A DNA stretch of 46,894 nucleotides, from NCBI GenBank assembly GCA_913055855.1, contig CAJXKW010000006.1, forward strand, positions 1 through 46,894, written 5' to 3'. Origin of the DNA: an uncultured Limimonas sp. GTDB taxonomy: Bacteria > Pseudomonadota > Alphaproteobacteria > Kiloniellales > Rhodovibrionaceae. Below, piece by piece: positions 1 to 6,809 of this stretch (the first letter of the stretch is position 1; every line of letters begins with the position of its first letter). A model generated the notes under the pieces. It saw only the letters and a list, made by a program, of their open reading frames with translations. It was not told where the DNA came from and did not search any database. Position numbers and translations under genes: made by a program.

Positions 1-1787
1 TCCGTGCGCTCGGCGCGCGTGAGGGACACCTGCCCGTCCATGCGCAGATGCTCGGTGAAGCGATAGCCGAAGTCCACGTCGAAGCCGTAGAACTCGGCGC
101 CCGTGTTGCTGTAGATCAGCGGCGTCGAATCGCCGTTGGCGTTGCTGACGCGCTCCACGTCGCTGTCGATGGTGTTCGGCGTGTCGTCGAAGGGCGTGCC
201 GGTGATGAAGTCGTCCACGTCGCGGTAGAAGATGCGCGGCCGGAAGTAGGCGCTGCTCGTGGTCCAGTCCGCCCCCAGGCCGACCTCGTGCGCCACCTCG
301 GGATCGAGTCCGACTTGGCCGATGTGGTTGTTGCCGTCGGCGAGCCCGGCGGTGGCCTCGATGGGCAGCCAGGCGAAGCGCTCGATGTAGGAGGGGGAGC
401 GCGTCTTGCGCCCACCCTGAAGGCGCAGCGTCACACTTTCACTGACGTCGTAGGCGAGCTTGGCCGTCCAATCCACGAGCGTGTCGCTGGTGTCCCGGTC
501 GCCGCTGTTGAATCCGTCCACCAGCCGCTGCACCGGCGGCGCGCCCGGCGCGGCGCCGGTCGCGACGCGGCCGGCATCCATCTCCACCTGCGTGACGCGC
601 GCGCCCAGCTCGACGTTCAGATCGCTCGTCACGTCGGCGTCCCACTCGCCGAAGGCGCTGTAGCGGTCGCGGTCGATATCCTCGAAGTTCTGGACGAAGA
701 AGGCCTCGTTGCGCGGGTTGAAGATGTTCATCTCGTGCCCGGCCAAGTGCCCGTCCACGCCGAGCTTCAGCGAACCCAGACCGATGCCGCGCTCCAAGCC
801 GAGCGACCAGCCGATCCCGGTGCTCTGCGCGTTCACGCGGCGCGGGTTCGCGTTGCCGAGCGCGCGCAGCGTGACGTTGTCCATCCGGTGGTCGATGTCG
901 GAGTAGGACAGTTCCGCCGTCACCGTGCCGAACGCGGTTTCGCCGGTATAGTCGGAGGAGAGGATGTTCGTGTCGAAGAAGCGGATGTCCATGGGCAGCG
1001 CGGGGTTGCCGGTGTCGTCGGTTTCGTGGTGGCGAACGTTGAACGACAGCTCGTGCCCCGGCGCCAGGCGCACGCCGTAGCCGCCGCCCACCATGTAGCG
1101 CTCGTGCTCGCTGGCCTGGATCTCGCCGCCGGGGAATTCGATGTCGCCGCCCTTGCTCCCGCTGGTCATGGCGTGGACGCGGTGGCGGTCGGTGGCGGCC
1201 TCGACGAAGCCGGACCCGCCGCCCGCATCCTCGGCCGTGCGCAGCTCGCCGTTGACCTCGCCGCCCACGCGGATCGCCTCGCCGGGGGCGAAGCTGCTTT
1301 CCTTGAGCTGGGCGTTGACCGAGCCGCCGATGCTCTCGGCGCCCGTGCTCACCGACGCGATGCCGCGGTCCGCCTCCACGCTGTCGATCAGCCCCGAAGG
1401 GGCGTAGTGCAGCGGCGGGTCCATCCAGTTCGGCCCGCCCGGGTTCACGTAGGTGCCGTCCACGCGCACGTTCATGCGCGGCCCGAACATGCCGCGGTGC
1501 TGCACCTGCCCGCTGATGGGGCCGTTGTCGTTGACGCTGTAGCCGGGCTGGCGTTCCACGAGGTCGGCCGAATCGACGCCCGAGGTCGTGGTTTCCGCGG
1601 GGTCGACCGTGAGCGTCTCCCCCGCGCCCGGCGCCATGATGGGCGTGCCCTCGACCTCGATCGTGCCCAGGGTCTCCGTGTCGTCGGCCGTCTGCGCCGC
1701 CGCCGCGTGCGGCAGCGCCAACGCGCCGGCGAGCGCGCCCACGCCTGCCATGAGGCGCGCCCTTCGCGATGTGGTGTGCTGAATCAT
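1..1787 (-). CDS. TonB-dependent outer-membrane receptor, metal type (C-terminus cut by window edge)
   Basis: Outer-membrane beta-barrel receptor that imports a metal or metal chelate using TonB energy. Reading the minus strand from the ATG at 1787 gives 595 residues before the window edge. A signal peptide (about residues 1-32, ending in HAAAAQ) is followed by a TonB-box-like ETLGTIEVEG and a plug domain containing VQHRGMFGPRMNVRVDG and GGPNWMDPPLHYAP. From memory, this plug signature resembles receptors of the OprC/NosA/ZnuD kind (copper or zinc) more than classical siderophore receptors. The barrel then runs off the left edge with no stop seen. It is divergent from the ExbBD-TonB operon, which presumably powers it. 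A Fur-like box lies 37-51 bases upstream of the start. The substrate (iron, zinc or copper) cannot be settled from sequence. Confidence 0.9.
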   Translation of the reverse strand, partial: MIQHTTSRRARLMAGVGALAGALALPHAAAAQTADDTETLGTIEVEGTPIMAPGAGETLTVDPAETTTSGVDSADLVERQPGYSVNDNGPISGQVQHRGMFGPRMNVRVDGTYVNPGGPNWMDPPLHYAPSGLIDSVEADRGIASVSTGAESIGGSVNAQLKESSFAPGEAIRVGGEVNGELRTAEDAGGGSGFVEAATDRHRVHAMTSGSKGGDIEFPGGEIQASEHERYMVGGGYGVRLAPGHELSFNVRHHETDDTGNPALPMDIRFFDTNILSSDYTGETAFGTVTAELSYSDIDHRMDNVTLRALGNANPRRVNAQSTGIGWSLGLERGIGLGSLKLGVDGHLAGHEMNIFNPRNEAFFVQNFEDIDRDRYSAFGEWDADVTSDLNVELGARVTQVEMDAGRVATGAAPGAPPVQRLVDGFNSGDRDTSDTLVDWTAKLAYDVSESVTLRLQGGRKTRSPSYIERFAWLPIEATAGLADGNNHIGQVGLDPEVAHEVGLGADWTTSSAYFRPRIFYRDVDDFITGTPFDDTPNTIDSDVERVSNANGDSTPLIYSNTGAEFYGFDVDFGYRFTEHLRMDGQVSLTRAERT

Positions 1788-1823
1788 GCTTGAGCCCCGT
1801 CCCCCGATCTGCGAAACCCGTGT

Positions 1824-1838
1824 TGCGAATGATTCTCA
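1824..1838 (-). promoter_or_regulatory. Fur-like box upstream of the TonB-dependent receptor
   Basis: On the minus strand the bases read TGAGAATCATTCGCA. Against the 7-1-7 Fur consensus TGATAATNATTATCA this matches 12 of 14 defined positions. It lies just upstream of the receptor start, where an iron repressor would be expected to act. Binding is inferred. Confidence 0.6.
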
Positions 1839-2054
1839 CTTCCGGTGAGTCGGAAGCACCCGACTACAACCAGAAACCGAACCTTCCGCCCTTGGAACCT
1901 TTCGTGTTAGGCAAGACGCGTCAAGCGAAAGATCGTCACACGGGCTGGAAACACACCAGCGGCGCGCGGGGTGACGCGGCCGGTCGAAAGGCGACACCGC
2001 GATGAAGCGGCACGGAAACGCATCGAATCCGATGGACCACACGCCCCGGCAGGC

Positions 2055-2083
2055 TTGACGGACTCCGGGAACACGGATAGGGC
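2055..2083 (+). promoter_or_regulatory. Candidate promoter of the tonB operon
   Basis: TTGACG at 2055-2060 and TAGGGC at 2078-2083 are separated by 17 bases. The -35 match is good and the -10 match is poor. A start site 7-8 bases after the -10 would fall at about 2090-2091, which is the A of the first start codon, so the message could be leaderless or nearly so. Confidence 0.35.
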
Positions 2084-2090
2084 TGACGCT

Positions 2091-2107
2091 ATGTTACGAT
2101 ATAACAT
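2091..2107 (+). promoter_or_regulatory. Zur-like palindromic operator overlapping the start codon
   Basis: The bases ATGTTACGATATAACAT have perfect 6-base arms (ATGTTA / TAACAT) around five bases. They match 15 of 17 positions of the proteobacterial Zur core ATGTTATAWTATAACAT, recalled from knowledge. The site begins exactly at the ATG of the first gene in the tonB operon, so a bound repressor would sit at about +1 to +17 of the predicted transcript. Zinc control is inference. Confidence 0.5.
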
Positions 2108-2513
2108 CTTTGGAATCGCCGGCCTCGCCGCGGGGTTGCTGGCGGGCGTCGCCAACGCCGAAACCGGCACGGTCGGCGTGGAGCTGAACAAGCTGGAGGC
2201 CGTCGACGGCGGCTGCCGCGCCTACATGGTGTTCGACAACGCCAGCGGCCACGCCTTCGACGCCTACACGCTCGATCTCGTGATCTTCGACAGCCAGGAC
2301 GTGATCGCCAAGCGGCTGGCCGTGCGCACCCGCGGGCTGCGCGCGGCCAAGACGAGCGTGAAGCTGTTCGACATCCAGGACGTCGACTGCGGCGACGTCG
2401 GGCGCATCCTGTTGAACCGCGTGCGCGACTGCCAGCCGGCGGGTGACGCCACGGTGGACTGCACGGCCGTGACGGCCACCAGCTCGCGCACCGACGCGGC
2501 CTTCGTGAAGTAG
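2091..2513 (+). CDS. Small secreted periplasmic protein, first gene of the tonB operon
   Basis: A 140-residue protein with a signal peptide (MLRYNIFGIAGLAAGLLAGVANA, then mature AETG). The mature part has four cysteines (in GGCRAY, VDCGDV, RDCQPA and VDCTAV), enough for two disulfides, and an alternating hydrophobic pattern that suggests a beta-rich fold. I do not recognise the family. It lies 53 bases ahead of exbB on the same strand and is probably co-transcribed, so a periplasmic role in TonB-linked uptake, for example as a substrate or receptor partner, is plausible but unproven. The start at 2091 was chosen because the signal peptide begins there; in-frame codons further upstream encode unrelated sequence. 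A Zur-like palindrome overlaps the first six codons, and the spacing to the promoter leaves almost no leader. Confidence 0.75.
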   Translation: MLRYNIFGIAGLAAGLLAGVANAETGTVGVELNKLEAVDGGCRAYMVFDNASGHAFDAYTLDLVIFDSQDVIAKRLAVRTRGLRAAKTSVKLFDIQDVDCGDVGRILLNRVRDCQPAGDATVDCTAVTATSSRTDAAFVK

Positions 2514-2566
2514 CCCCGTTCGGGAAACGCACCGGCGCTCCAGGCGCCGAGCAGAGGATGTCGGCC

Positions 2567-3271
2567 ATGCAGACGGACTCCCAGGGCATCCTGGACACCC
2601 TGCTGTCGCTGGCGCAGGCCGGCGGCCCGGTGGTGGTGATCCTGGCCGCGCTCTCGGTGATCGCGCTGGCGGTCACGCTCGCCAAGGCGTACCAGCTCTG
2701 GCGCGCGCGGCCCGATCCCGACGGCACCGTCGAAGCCGCGCTCAACGACCACCGGCGCGGGGCGACGGCGCACGCCCTCAACCGCCTGAACGCGGCGCGC
2801 GGGTCGCTGGCGCCCATCCTGGCGCGGGCGCTCGCGGGCCTTCGCGGCGGCGCCGGCGACCGGGGCACGCTGCGCGAGGAGATCGAGCGCGAGGCGGGGC
2901 AGCTCATGGAGGAGCTGCGCTCGCACCTGCGCGTGCTGGAGATTATCGCCGCCATCAGCCCGCTGCTCGGCCTGCTGGGCACGGTGCTGGGCATGATCGA
3001 GGCGTTCCAGCAGATGGAAGCGGCGGGCAGCCGCGTCGACCCGGCCGTGCTCTCCGGCGGCATCTGGGAGGCCCTGCTCACCACCGCCGTCGGGCTCGCC
3101 GTGGCGGTGCCCAGTGTGGCGGCGGTGAACCACTTCGACCGCCGGGTCGAACAGGTCACGCATCTGATGGAGGACGCGGTCACCCAGGTGTTCACGGCTT
3201 CCGTGGTCCCCGAACGTCCCAGTGAGGCCGGCGATGCCGCCGCCCAGCCCGCCGCAGCGGCTCACGCTTGA
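2567..3271 (+). CDS. exbB: MotA/TolQ/ExbB proton-channel protein
   Basis: Inner-membrane proton-channel subunit that works with ExbD and TonB to energise outer-membrane receptors. The 234-residue protein has three membrane segments: about residues 20-40 (VVVILAALSVIALAV), a central one (LLGLLGTVLGMIEAF) and a third (LLTTAVGLAVAVPSVAAVN). The last two carry the usual glycine-rich TolQ/ExbB signature. The ATG at 2567 is preferred over the one at 2558 because AGAGG at 2553-2557 is then 9 bases away instead of touching the start codon. The 3' end overlaps the next gene by 38 bases, showing translational coupling. ExbB is preferred over TolQ because a tonB gene follows. Confidence 0.9.
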   Translation: MQTDSQGILDTLLSLAQAGGPVVVILAALSVIALAVTLAKAYQLWRARPDPDGTVEAALNDHRRGATAHALNRLNAARGSLAPILARALAGLRGGAGDRGTLREEIEREAGQLMEELRSHLRVLEIIAAISPLLGLLGTVLGMIEAFQQMEAAGSRVDPAVLSGGIWEALLTTAVGLAVAVPSVAAVNHFDRRVEQVTHLMEDAVTQVFTASVVPERPSEAGDAAAQPAAAAHA

Positions 3272-3656
3272 GCGCCGGCGCAGCGCGCGCGCCCGGATCA
3301 GCCTGACGCCGCTGATCGATGTGGTGTTCATCCTGCTGGTGTTTTTCATGCTCGCCTCGAACCTGGCCGAGCACCGCGCCATTCGCCTGGACGCGCCCGC
3401 CACGGCATCGCCCGAGGCCGAGGGGCCGCCCGCCGTGCTCCTGCGCATCGCCGCCGACGGTGCGCTCGACCTGAACGGCGAGCCCATTGCCGAGGGCGGG
3501 CTCGGGGAGGCCATGGCGCGCCTGACCCGGCACGAGCGCGAGCCGGTGGTGGTGATTCACCCCGGTGCGGGTGTCGATCTGCAGCGCGCGGTCTCGGTGC
3601 TCGACCGCGTCGAGGCGGCGGGCATTGCCAACGCCCGGCTCATGCGGGGGGAATGA
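3234..3656 (+). CDS. exbD: ExbD/TolR biopolymer transport protein, first copy
   Basis: A 140-residue protein with a short basic cytoplasmic start, one membrane segment (LIDVVFILLVFFMLAS) and a periplasmic domain. The Asp in LTPLIDVVF matches the ExbD residue that carries protons. Start: an ATG at 3234 with GTGAGG six bases before it; a GTG at 3222 is possible but less likely. It overlaps exbB by 38 bases, and its TGA overlaps the ATG of the second exbD (ATGATGA), so the genes are coupled. The two copies differ clearly in the periplasmic part, so they may form a mixed dimer. Confidence 0.9.
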   Translation: MPPPSPPQRLTLERRRSARARISLTPLIDVVFILLVFFMLASNLAEHRAIRLDAPATASPEAEGPPAVLLRIAADGALDLNGEPIAEGGLGEAMARLTRHEREPVVVIHPGAGVDLQRAVSVLDRVEAAGIANARLMRGE

Positions 3657-4057
3657 TGAAGCTGCAGCGGCGCCACAAGGAACGGTCGCCCGTCAGCCTG
3701 ACGCCGCTGATCGATATGGTTTTTGTCGTGCTCATCTTCTTCATGCTGGCGGGGCGGGTGAGCGCGCCCATGCCCTTCGAGGCGAAGCCGCCCGAATCCG
3801 ACCAGGAGCGCCGCGCCCGCAATTCGGCCGCTACGGTCTATGTTGCCGTGGAGGGCCGGCTCGCGGTCGGGCAGACCAAGACGACGCTCGGCAAGCTCGG
3901 CGGATTGGTCCGCGATCGGCGCGGCGACGACGGTCCGGTCCGTGTTCGAGCGGACGAGGACGCAGCAGCAAACCGCGTGATCGCCGTCCTCGCGGCCCTG
4001 CGCAACGCCGATATCCGCCAGGTGCGCCTGCTCACCAAGCCCGCGGAAAACAGTTGA
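3653..4057 (+). CDS. exbD: ExbD/TolR biopolymer transport protein, second copy
   Basis: A 134-residue ExbD-family protein with a basic start (MMKLQRRHKER), one membrane segment (LIDMVFVVLIFFMLAG) and the conserved Asp in LTPLIDMVF. The membrane core is close to the first ExbD, but the periplasmic domain diverges strongly, as expected for ancient duplicates with separate roles. It starts inside the stop of the first exbD and ends in a TGATG overlap with tonB. Tandem exbD genes in one operon are known in Xanthomonas-type TonB systems, where the second copy can be receptor-specific; the same is only an inference here. Confidence 0.9.
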   Translation: MMKLQRRHKERSPVSLTPLIDMVFVVLIFFMLAGRVSAPMPFEAKPPESDQERRARNSAATVYVAVEGRLAVGQTKTTLGKLGGLVRDRRGDDGPVRVRADEDAAANRVIAVLAALRNADIRQVRLLTKPAENS

Positions 4058-5121
4058 TGCGCTTGCGCAACCACCATATCGGGCTCGCGCTTGCCGTGGC
4101 GTTGACGCTGCACCTCCTGGCGTTCGCCGCCCTGCGAAGCGCATCGGATCCGGCCGAATCGCGCGCACGCGGCGGTGGCACTGCCGTAACCCTGGGCGGC
4201 ATGCACGCGCCGACAAGCACGGCCGGCGCGGGTTCGCCGACGCCGGCGGAAACCGTGACCCCATCGAAACCGGTCAAGCCGGCGGGCGTGACGGATACGC
4301 CGGCAAGGGTTCAGGCCGAGCCGGTCGCGCGGGCGGATATGGTGACCGCGGCCGAACCTGTCACCCGGGCCACTTCGCCGGATACGGCGGCCGCGGCTGA
4401 GCCGGAACCGGTCGAACCCGCAGACCCGTCCCGGCCAGAAGCGGACCGGCCGTCAGTGTCGCAGACGCGCGTTGAGACCGCCACGGGCGTGCCCGAACCG
4501 GCCCCGAAACCGCAGCACAAGCCGACCGAAGCCGCGCCGGCAAACGCCCCGGGCCGATCGGCTGAACCATCGAGGCTCCCGAAACCGGCCGCCAAACCCG
4601 AGCCACCCGTCCGACGCCGCGCCGATCCGCCGGAGCGGCGGAAAACTACGGCTGCGGATGGTGGCGCAACGGCCAATGCGGGCTCCGAGCCGACGAGCCA
4701 GGCGGCATCGAAGGCCGGCGCGCCGGCGGGGGCGCAATACCCCGAGCGCGGGGGATCGGCCGCGTCCAGCGAGGGGCCCGCCGGCGCCGGCAACACCGGC
4801 ACCGCTCGCCGGGGCAACGGCTCGGCCACGGACCTGCGCGCCCGCTATATGGCGAAGTTGCGCGCCCGGCTCGCGGCGGCCAAAAAATACCCCCGCGCAG
4901 CGCGATTGCGCAGCGAAGAGGGCACCGCCGTCATCCGCTTCGTGATCGATGCACGGGGACGTTTGCGCGACCGCGAAATCGTCCGGAGTTCGGGGTACGC
5001 GCGGCTCGATCGGGCCGCTGTGGCGATGCTTGAGCGCGCCACGCCCCTGCCGGCGATACCGGATGCGCTGGGGCAGACGCGTTTGCGGTTGCGGATCCCC
5101 GTGACATTCGCGTTGGAATGA
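4057..5121 (+). CDS. tonB: TonB energy-transducing protein
   Basis: A 354-residue periplasm-spanning protein that passes ExbBD-derived energy to outer-membrane receptors. It has an N-terminal membrane anchor (IGLALAVALTLHLLAFAAL, with the TonB-type His). A long Pro/Ala/Glu/Lys-rich spacer of roughly 200 residues follows. The C-terminal TonB domain (about residues 265-354) contains YPRAARLRSEEGTAVIRF, SSGYARLDRAAV and the closing IPVTFALE. The ATG at 4057 overlaps the TGA of the second exbD. An in-frame reading can be extended upstream to 3565, but that part overlaps both exbD genes and lacks the membrane anchor at its start, so it was not used. Length is above the E. coli form (about 240), mostly in the spacer. 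Confidence 0.92.
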   Translation: MRLRNHHIGLALAVALTLHLLAFAALRSASDPAESRARGGGTAVTLGGMHAPTSTAGAGSPTPAETVTPSKPVKPAGVTDTPARVQAEPVARADMVTAAEPVTRATSPDTAAAAEPEPVEPADPSRPEADRPSVSQTRVETATGVPEPAPKPQHKPTEAAPANAPGRSAEPSRLPKPAAKPEPPVRRRADPPERRKTTAADGGATANAGSEPTSQAASKAGAPAGAQYPERGGSAASSEGPAGAGNTGTARRGNGSATDLRARYMAKLRARLAAAKKYPRAARLRSEEGTAVIRFVIDARGRLRDREIVRSSGYARLDRAAVAMLERATPLPAIPDALGQTRLRLRIPVTFALE

Positions 5122-5164
5122 TCGGCCGTATCGTCGGCGTCGCGAGTGGTTCCCGGGACGGCGC

Positions 5165-5485
5165 TTACCCCTGCCGGTCGTCGCCGATGGCGCCGTCGGG
5201 CAGGCCTGCGCTCACCGGGCAGCCGCACAACGGGCACTGCGCGGCGTTGGCGGCCTGCCGGACCTCGGCCTCGCTGGGCGGTTCGCCGGTCTCGGCGGCC
5301 AGGGTGCGCCGGATCTCGTCCAGAAGCACCTCGTGGCGCGAGCGTGCGCGGCAGGCGTTCTCGTACTGTTTCCGCAGCTCGACATTCGGCTCGGTCACGG
5401 AAAAGGCCAGGGCGGTGCCCGGCAGGGCGGCGGCACCGACGGTGACCGGAGCCACCCGGGCGAGGGCGTGGCGGCGCGTGATCAT
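5165..5485 (-). CDS. Small Tat-exported protein with a CPLCGCP motif
   Basis: A 106-residue protein that opens with a possible twin-arginine leader (MITRRHALARVAPVTVGAAALPGTALA). The mature part is mostly helical and charged, and ends in CPLCGCP, a pair of closely spaced cysteines that could bind zinc or another metal. An isolated Cys (ENACRAR) lies mid-way. I do not recognise a family. It runs convergently with tonB and is separated from it by 43 bases. Link to the TonB locus is by position only. Confidence 0.65.
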   Translation of the reverse strand: MITRRHALARVAPVTVGAAALPGTALAFSVTEPNVELRKQYENACRARSRHEVLLDEIRRTLAAETGEPPSEAEVRQAANAAQCPLCGCPVSAGLPDGAIGDDRQG

Positions 5486-5708
5486 GGTTCAACCCACTGG
5501 ACAACGATAACAATTCAAAGTATAGCCCAGCGGCCCCGCCCGCCACAAGAGGCCTGCACGTGCCGCTTCCAAAGGCCGCAAGGCCGAGCGTGGCCGATAC
5601 CCGGCCCTGTACGCGTGTCGTTTGAAAATCTTCTTCGCGCGTTGTACTTTTGGCGTACCACGACACAAAGTTGTGGCCTCGCATGATAGCCGATTGGGGG
5701 AGGTGGCG

Positions 5709-6755
5709 ATGGCCCGCCATGCCGTCGTGCAGCAGCTCCAGGACATGCTGCGTAACAATGCCTGGATGCGGCCGCTGCTTACGCAATCCATCCAGGAAGC
5801 GAAGCGCCCGGCCGTGCAGACCCTGGAGGACTATTTCGACTATCTCGACAACCTCGTCGAGTGGATTCCCAAGGACCAGAAACTCTACGATAACATCGTC
5901 GAGTTCTATTGGTTCCTGGATCAGGATTCCGGGCGGAAGCTGCAGGAAAAGTCGCCCATGTTCCGCCGCTGGATGGTCAATTTCGCCGACGCCTGGGGTG
6001 CATTTCTGAACACGCCGGAGTCTGCCAAGCATATCGACGGCTTTCTGGACGATCCGCGGTTCGACATCGACGCTTACGATCCGGGGCCGAGCGGCTGGCG
6101 CACCTTTAATGAATTCTTTGCCCGGGCGGTCCGACCCGGCATGCGCCCGGTCGAGGGCGAGTTCGACGATGGCGTGGTGGTCTCGCCCGCGGACAGCGTC
6201 TTCAAGGCGCAGTATACCATCGACAAGAACGCGCCGCAGATCACGGCGAAGGGCGTAACCTATAGCATCATGACGCTGATCCAGGACAGCAAGCACGCCG
6301 CGCGGTTCGAGGGCGGTACCTTCATGCACGCCTTCCTGAACGTGAACGATTATCACCGCTACCATGTGCCCGTGCGCGGAACGGTCGAGGAGGTCAAGCA
6401 CATCCACGGCGACGTCTACCTCGATGTGCGCCAGGACGAGACCGGCGAGTTGCACGCGCGCGACGGCACCGGCTATCAGTTCCAGCAGGCGCGCGGCCTG
6501 ATCGTGCAGGACTCGCCCATCGGCCTCGTGGCGACGCTGCCCATCGGCATGGCGCAGGTCTCCTCCGTCAATATCACGCCGCGCGTGGGCACCTATCTGT
6601 CCAAGGGGCAGGAGTTCGGCTATTTCCTGTTCGGCGGCTCGGACATCATCATGCTGTTCGAGAAAAGTGCGAACCTGGACATCGCCATCAAGACGGGCAA
6701 TCACCACAAGGTCGGCCGAAAGATCGCCTCGGCCACGCCCAATTCGAACCGGTGA
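5709..6755 (+). CDS. Phosphatidylserine decarboxylase-family protein, copy 1
   Basis: A 348-residue member of the pyruvoyl-dependent phosphatidylserine decarboxylase superfamily. The N-terminal part (about 1-130, with YDPGPSGWRTFNEFFAR) resembles the helical domain that precedes the catalytic domain in the larger PSD-like proteins. Catalytic features are all present: Asp162 in SPADS, His216 and His219 in YHRYHVP, and the self-cleavage site GG-Ser311 in LFGGSDI. Housekeeping bacterial PSD has LGST there, so this is a distinct subfamily that may act on phosphatidylserine or another substrate. No membrane segment is visible. ATG 5709 was chosen because it has a strong GGGGGAGG site 6 bases upstream and matches the start of the paralogue; an earlier ATG at 5622 has neither. 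Very similar to the gene at 9333-10364. Confidence 0.85.
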   Translation: MARHAVVQQLQDMLRNNAWMRPLLTQSIQEAKRPAVQTLEDYFDYLDNLVEWIPKDQKLYDNIVEFYWFLDQDSGRKLQEKSPMFRRWMVNFADAWGAFLNTPESAKHIDGFLDDPRFDIDAYDPGPSGWRTFNEFFARAVRPGMRPVEGEFDDGVVVSPADSVFKAQYTIDKNAPQITAKGVTYSIMTLIQDSKHAARFEGGTFMHAFLNVNDYHRYHVPVRGTVEEVKHIHGDVYLDVRQDETGELHARDGTGYQFQQARGLIVQDSPIGLVATLPIGMAQVSSVNITPRVGTYLSKGQEFGYFLFGGSDIIMLFEKSANLDIAIKTGNHHKVGRKIASATPNSNR

Positions 6756-6809
6756 TACACCCCATGCGGCCGAGCCGGTCCGGCGCCGACCTGGGCGGAC
6801 CGGCGAGGC

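Larger units (their letters stand above)
1788..2090. other. Divergent regulatory region between receptor and tonB operon
   Basis: About 300 bases without a convincing gene. It holds a Fur-like box on the receptor side and a promoter-like pair on the operon side, both listed separately. Short open frames on either strand here have no ribosome site and no recognisable protein. Confidence 0.6.

Noticed and set aside
48..1793. 581-codon open frame on the plus strand
   Set aside because: It is antisense to the TonB-dependent receptor, whose protein has clear signal peptide, plug and barrel sequence. The plus-strand product is Val/Ala/Arg-rich with no family features, as expected of GC-rich antisense.
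3565..4056. N-terminal extension of TonB
   Set aside because: In frame but overlaps both exbD genes and lacks a membrane anchor; the anchor starts at 4057.
5658..5676. Hairpin CCACGAC / GTTGTGG in the leader of the first PSD-like gene
   Set aside because: Seven-base stem with one wobble pair and no matching structure before the paralogue; too weak to call a regulatory element.
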